64,000 bases of DNA from Undaria pinnatifida (lineage: Eukaryota; Sar; Phaeophyceae; Laminariales; Alariaceae): contig JABAKD010000021.1 of the NCBI GenBank assembly GCA_012845835.1, positions 1,005,185 to 1,069,184 of the forward strand, in the 5' to 3' direction. The position numbers and the translations under genes are program-made. The first letter of the stretch is position 1. The number at the start of each line of letters is the position of its first letter. The notes under the pieces are model-generated. The model was given only the letters and a program-made list of their open reading frames with translations, had not been told where the DNA came from and did no database searches. Positions 59,376 through 64,000 of the stretch are shown in pieces.

Positions 59376-59750
59376 GTGCTTCCTGCAAGCGCAGCAGCGG
59401 TCACCGTAAAATATGCATGGTACCTCGATACTGCTTGTTGCATGTTCCTAACACCAGCATTATATAAGCTCGTCACGGAGTGGGTGGTTCTGCAGGACGA
59501 CTTCGTCCCAAAACCCTTCGAGTTTGCGCACGAAACCCGGCATAAACTCGCTCCCCGCGCGCCGACGCCCGACGCCGGGGCATGCCACGGCAACCGTCGG
59601 ATCCGCCATTGCATCGGGTCCCTAAATACGTCTGCCCAAACAGACCATGTGGGTGAGGGGTTGAGAATCGACCATGTGTCCACCCACCGATGTTCGTCGG
59701 CGGAAAGCTGTGGAGTTGAGGGTAGAATAGGCCGCACACCAGTCTGGTGA
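59376..59750 (+). pseudogene. Possible Ty1/copia aspartic-protease fragment
   Basis: The plus-strand frame has AWYLDTACCMFLTPALYKLV about residues 14-33. It resembles the copia retropepsin start (Trp-x-Leu-Asp-Ser/Thr-Gly/Ala-Ala/Cys ... His/Phe-Met/Leu-Thr-Pro), with the catalytic Asp present. Downstream residues (VVLQDDFVPKPFEFAHETRH) do not clearly continue the family, and no integrase or reverse transcriptase follows. The opposite frame is also open, so the call is tentative. Confidence 0.35.
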
Positions 59751-59819
59751 TGATTAACGTGCCGGAGCCATTCATCCGCGCCCACCTACCGCGGATGCCA
59801 CTAGAAAACTATCTGAATG

Positions 59820-60780
59820 TCAATACACAGCATCGTACGTTAAAAACGGGGGGCAATAGTTGCACGCCCCTTGTTCTGCCAAACAACTAAGCGAACGTCG
59901 AAATATTGCTGTCTTTCCAGATAATCATTCGAGGAAACCCGATGGTAGCACAGACACCAACAGCGCGACTCCGGGCCACTCCTACCTACCATTACCTAAC
60001 AGCGAGATTAAGATGTAACGAAATAGGAGAAGCTGCCACGAGTCACTCATACGTCTGCGATACTACCAGTAGCTAATAAAACATGGCCTGCAACTGAGAT
60101 TTATAACCGGCCTGCTCAGCCATCGCCCGGGCGGACAGGGGGAAGCGACGGAATGGCAGGGGGGGGGAGTATGCCGCGGACGCCGCCTCCCCGGCGACCC
60201 CGACCCCGTCCCGACCTTCAACTCCCCTGGCGCGTGGGCGTTGCGTGCTTTTCCCCGCGGGGCCCAGATCGGGGGACGGGGGGGGGGGCTGCTGCGCCAG
60301 CGATGCACCCACCCACCCGTTGCGGCATACACCCCTGCCGGGGCATGTACACCTTGATCACCTTGAGAGGGACCCGGGGATGGGACCGTCGAAAGGTAGC
60401 TGTAATGGGTCGCGGACGAGCTGTGTGTAGCGTATCGAATCCTCGCAATAGCAGCGGGTTTACCCGCCACAAAGCAGCACCCGCCTATTATCAACGGTAG
60501 ACCCCGCGCGCAGGTAGGAAGATACGGGGGCAGCAGTTCCGGTATCCGAAAACAGCGTAGGTATTACATGTATATTAACAGAGTAACAAGCGGTATCGCA
60601 GTCACAACTCTGACCCCATGTCAGCCATAACCGCCTGACAACCGCGATCCCCAAAGCAACAGCGGCAATGAAGGCAGGTGTCAGTATCTGTTTAACAACA
60701 GCAACAAGCTAGGCAAAAGTATCTCCGGCGCCGCAGTGCTACCGATGATGGTACAACAACCTTAACCCACAAAGCAGAGG
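59820..60780. other. Intergenic with a GC-rich island at 60120-60330
   Basis: The island contains G-runs and C-runs and is open in several frames (Pro/Arg-rich or Ala/Pro-rich). No codon or domain evidence picks one. Confidence 0.4.
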
Positions 60781-63700
60781 CAACTATGTATGCAGACAGT
60801 CATGTCATTGATGTTCTTTATGTACTGGCAGCAACCAGAAACCATAATCAGTATCAAGCAAATCAACTGCAGCGGCGCAGAGATAACACTGCCGTGCCAG
60901 CTACAGCTGCATATCTATAGAGACCAGCAAAACGAAAACCTCCAGCACCGCCGTGCCGAGATCCGCGAACCAGAAGCCTCTGGCGCTGCCACGCCGAGGT
61001 CAGCAAAGTAGAGCCTCTGGAACAAACGTGCCCGTGATTGCTGTATGCCGACAGCGACAGGCGAAGCCACAGCAACCATATCCCAGCCACGTCAGCAATC
61101 AAACAAAGCAGCTCCGGCACGGCCGCGCCGGAGATTGTTGTATATTAACATCGATCAGACAAGCAACAGCCAATAGGCCGCGCCGGAGACCGTCGTACAT
61201 CAACAGCAATCAGTGAAGCAATAGCCAATATGACAGCCGTGCCATCAACCGCTGTATATCAACAGCGACAGTGATTAACGACTATCAACGTCGACTAGCG
61301 AGGCAACAGCGACAACACATCCGTGTGGACAATAGCTGCATGTTAGAAGCGATCCGCGAAGCGAAAGCATTTTTGGCACAGCTTTTTATCAACAGTGATC
61401 AGCAAAGTGAATCCATCTTTGGCACAGCCGTGCCAATGATGGTTGCATATACACACAGCCGTGTGTCAGTGACAGCTGTATACGCACATCAATACCGACA
61501 TTAACCCTTTCGGAGCCCACGCATAGCAATAAAACAAGTAAGAAAGGCTGTCACTGTCATAGCATGAGTGCGCAGCACACTATGTTTCATGCTACGCGCG
61601 TATCGCGCAGCTCCTTGCGTTGGAGTGCACATTAAAACCTCACCCTTTAATCTTGAAGCGCGTATGACGTCGTGTGGCTGACCCCGCAATTGCCATATTC
61701 GGTAACGTTGTCTTCTGGAGTCCGAAAAGGGTTAGTATCCACAGCAATCCGTAAGCAAAAACATCTGGTGCAGCCGTGCCAGTGATGACGGTTCGATCTG
61801 CGCATCAACTATAGCTGTGTAACCACCGCAGCAAGCGAAACGTGCAGCCGTGTCGACCAGGGTGGTGTATCAACTGCGAGATCAGCCAAGCAAAAACCTA
61901 TTTGGCGCAATTGCATGTCACCAGCGCGGTATATCAACTGCGATCAGCAAAGCGAAGCATATCTGGCACAGCTGTACATCACCAGCAGTACGGTACAGCT
62001 GTATATAAACATTATATTAACAGCAATCCAAACTTAGAGAGAAAGCACTGGTGAGCGACGAAGCCGTGTCGACCAGGGAAGTATGTTAACCGCGATCAGC
62101 AAAGCAAAAACATATATGGAGCAACTGTATATCACCAGCACGGTATATCAACCGCGTTCAGCAAAGCAAAAGCATACCTGATATTTGGCGCAGCTTTTTA
62201 TCGCCAGCGTGGTATATCAACCGCGATCAGCAAAGTGAGAGCATATCTGGCGCAGCTGAATATTGACAGCAATCACAAAACTAAGCAAAAGCACCGCTGG
62301 GCGACACAGCCGTGTCGACCAGCGTATTATGTATTAACCGCGATCAGCAAATCAAAAGCATACCCGGCGCAGCTTTATATCAACAGCATGGTAAACCAAC
62401 CGCGATCAGCAAAGGGAGATAATATCTGGCGCAACTGTATATCAACAGCGCGGAACATCAACCGCAATCAGCACAGCGGAATCACATCTGGCGCAGCTAA
62501 ATATAGACAGCCATCAAAATCTTAAGGCGAAGGCGTTCTGGACGACGCAGCCGTATCGACCAGAGCGGCATATCAACCTCGATCAGCATCAAGAAACATA
62601 TCTGGTGCAGATGTTTGTCACCAGCGCGGTATAGATGTATGTCAACAGCAATTTAAAACTTAAGGTGAAGCCGTTGTGGACGACACAGCCGTGCCAGCCG
62701 GAGCGCAGCTGTATACCAAGAGCGCGGAGCATCAACTGCAATCAGCAAGTCGGAATCACATCTGGCGCGGCTGTGTATCAGCAGCAATCAAAAGCTTAAA
62801 ACGATGCCGTTCTGTACGACACAGCCGTCTTGACTAGAGGGGTATATCAGCCGCGATTAGCAGCAAGAAACATATCTGGCGCAGATGTATGTCACCAGCG
62901 CGGTATAGCTGCATGTCAACAGTAATTGAACATTTGAAGTGAAGCCGTTGTAGACGACACAGCCTTGTTGACTAGAGCGCAACTGTATATCAACAGCGCG
63001 GAACATCAACCGCAATCAGCAAAGCAAAAGATTATCTGGCGCAGCTGTATATCAGCAGCAATGGAAAGCTGATAGCGATGCTGTTTTTCACGACACAGCC
63101 GTGTCGACCAGGGCGGTATATCAAACGCAATCAGAAGCAAGAAAGATATATGGCGCAGATCTATGTCACCATCACAGTATAGCTGTATGTCAACAGGAAT
63201 CAAAAACTTAATGCGAAGCCGTTCTGAGGGAAACAGCCGAGCAGAGCGGTACATCAACCGCGATTAGCAAAGCCGAAACAAATCTGGCGCAGATGTATGT
63301 CACCAGCGTGTGGTGAAGTTGTACATCAGCGATAGTCAAAACATGAAGCGAAACCACTTCTGCACGATGCAGCCGTGTCGACCAGAGCGGTATATCAACC
63401 GCGATCAGGAAAGCGAAAACATATCTGGCGCAGCTGTATATCGCTAGGGCGGTAGATCAACCGCGACTAGCTGAGCTGAGGCAAATTTGGTGCAGGTGCA
63501 TGTCACCAGAGCGGTATAGCTGTACATCAACAGCATCAAAAACGAAAGCGAAAGCACTTCTGGACGACTCGGTCATGTCGACCAGGGCGGTATCAACCGC
63601 AATCAGAAAAGCAAAAACATATCTGACGCTGCTGTATATCAACCGTGATCAGCAAAGCGCAAGCATATCTGAGCTGAATATAAACAGCAATCAAAAACTA

Positions 63701-64000
63701 AAGAGAAAGCACTTCTGAACGAAACAACCATGTCGACCAGTGCGGTATATCAACCGAAATCAGCCGAGCAACAGCATATTCGGCGCAGCTGCACATCACC
63801 AGCGCGGTATAGCAGTATATCAACAGCAATCAAAAGACAAGGCGAAAGCACGTCTGGACAACACAGCCGTGCCAACCCGGCCGGTATGTCATCCGCGAGA
63901 GCTGTATATCAATAGTAATCAAAGCGGAATCAAAAACATTTCTGGTCAACAAAGCCTTGTCGACCTGGGCGGTGCATTAACCAAGAACAGCAAAGCAAGA
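60780..64000. repeat. Degenerate satellite, about 137-bp monomer
   Basis: The marker CACAGCCGTGTCGACCAG and its variants occur near 62308, 62540, 62680, 62817, 62953, 63088, 63225 and 63362, at steps of about 135-140 bp in the middle, then irregularly. Between markers the same order recurs: GCGGTATATCAACCGCGATC, AGCAAAGC, ATATCTGGCGCAGCTGTATA, CACCAGCGCGGTATAG and CAACAGCAATCAAAA. The left part (60.8-62 kb) holds more decayed, shorter units. It runs off the right edge. No gene inside. Confidence 0.9.

Noticed and set aside
60780-64000. CRISPR-like spaced repeats
   Set aside because: Repeats are diverged, spacers are themselves repeated, and the host is eukaryotic. It is a satellite.

Overview
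This is a eukaryotic nuclear window. It has spliceosomal introns with GTRAGT-type donors and pyrimidine-tract/AG acceptors, introns of up to about 8.8 kb, satellite and minisatellite arrays, dispersed short repeats and decayed Ty1/copia-type fragments, and no operon structure. Composition, intron style and the character of the secreted Cys-rich genes suggest a photosynthetic stramenopile, a brown alga being my best guess. No marker gene proves this.

Layout. 0-1.6 kb: the 5' part of a small Cys-rich gene on the minus strand, running off the left edge. 1.9-8.1 kb: short tandem duplications, dispersed repeats and a 971-bp direct duplication carrying G/C hairpins. 8.1-15.6 kb: GC-rich, with a broken NADAR-domain reading frame preceded by a 230-bp tandem array, a broken retrotransposon Gag-like frame, and CTG-rich low complexity. 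15.6-20.3 kb: unique sequence with no intact gene. 20.36-23.65 kb: an ATG/CCATGG-rich satellite with 51-bp and about 740-bp periodicities. 23.7-26.4 kb: unique sequence with decayed coding fragments.

26.46-55.52 kb is filled by one large minus-strand gene that I assembled by hand from 22 exons. It gives 5,523 coding nt and 1,840 residues with every splice phase compatible: a signal peptide, an N-terminal glycosyltransferase-like domain, seven Cys-rich modules alternating with Trp/acidic linkers, and an unassigned C-terminal domain. Its introns hold several repeat families. 55.6-60.7 kb holds dispersed repeats and a copia-protease-like fragment. 60.8-64 kb is a degenerate satellite with a monomer of about 137 bp, running off the right edge.

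The most notable items are the large modular secreted gene, with its internal unit duplications in an A-B-B-A order and a conserved intronic cassette in four of them, and the NADAR-domain frame inside a repeat-rich block. The rest is mainly repeat biology. Exon calls come from reading frames and splice signals only, and no family search was possible.
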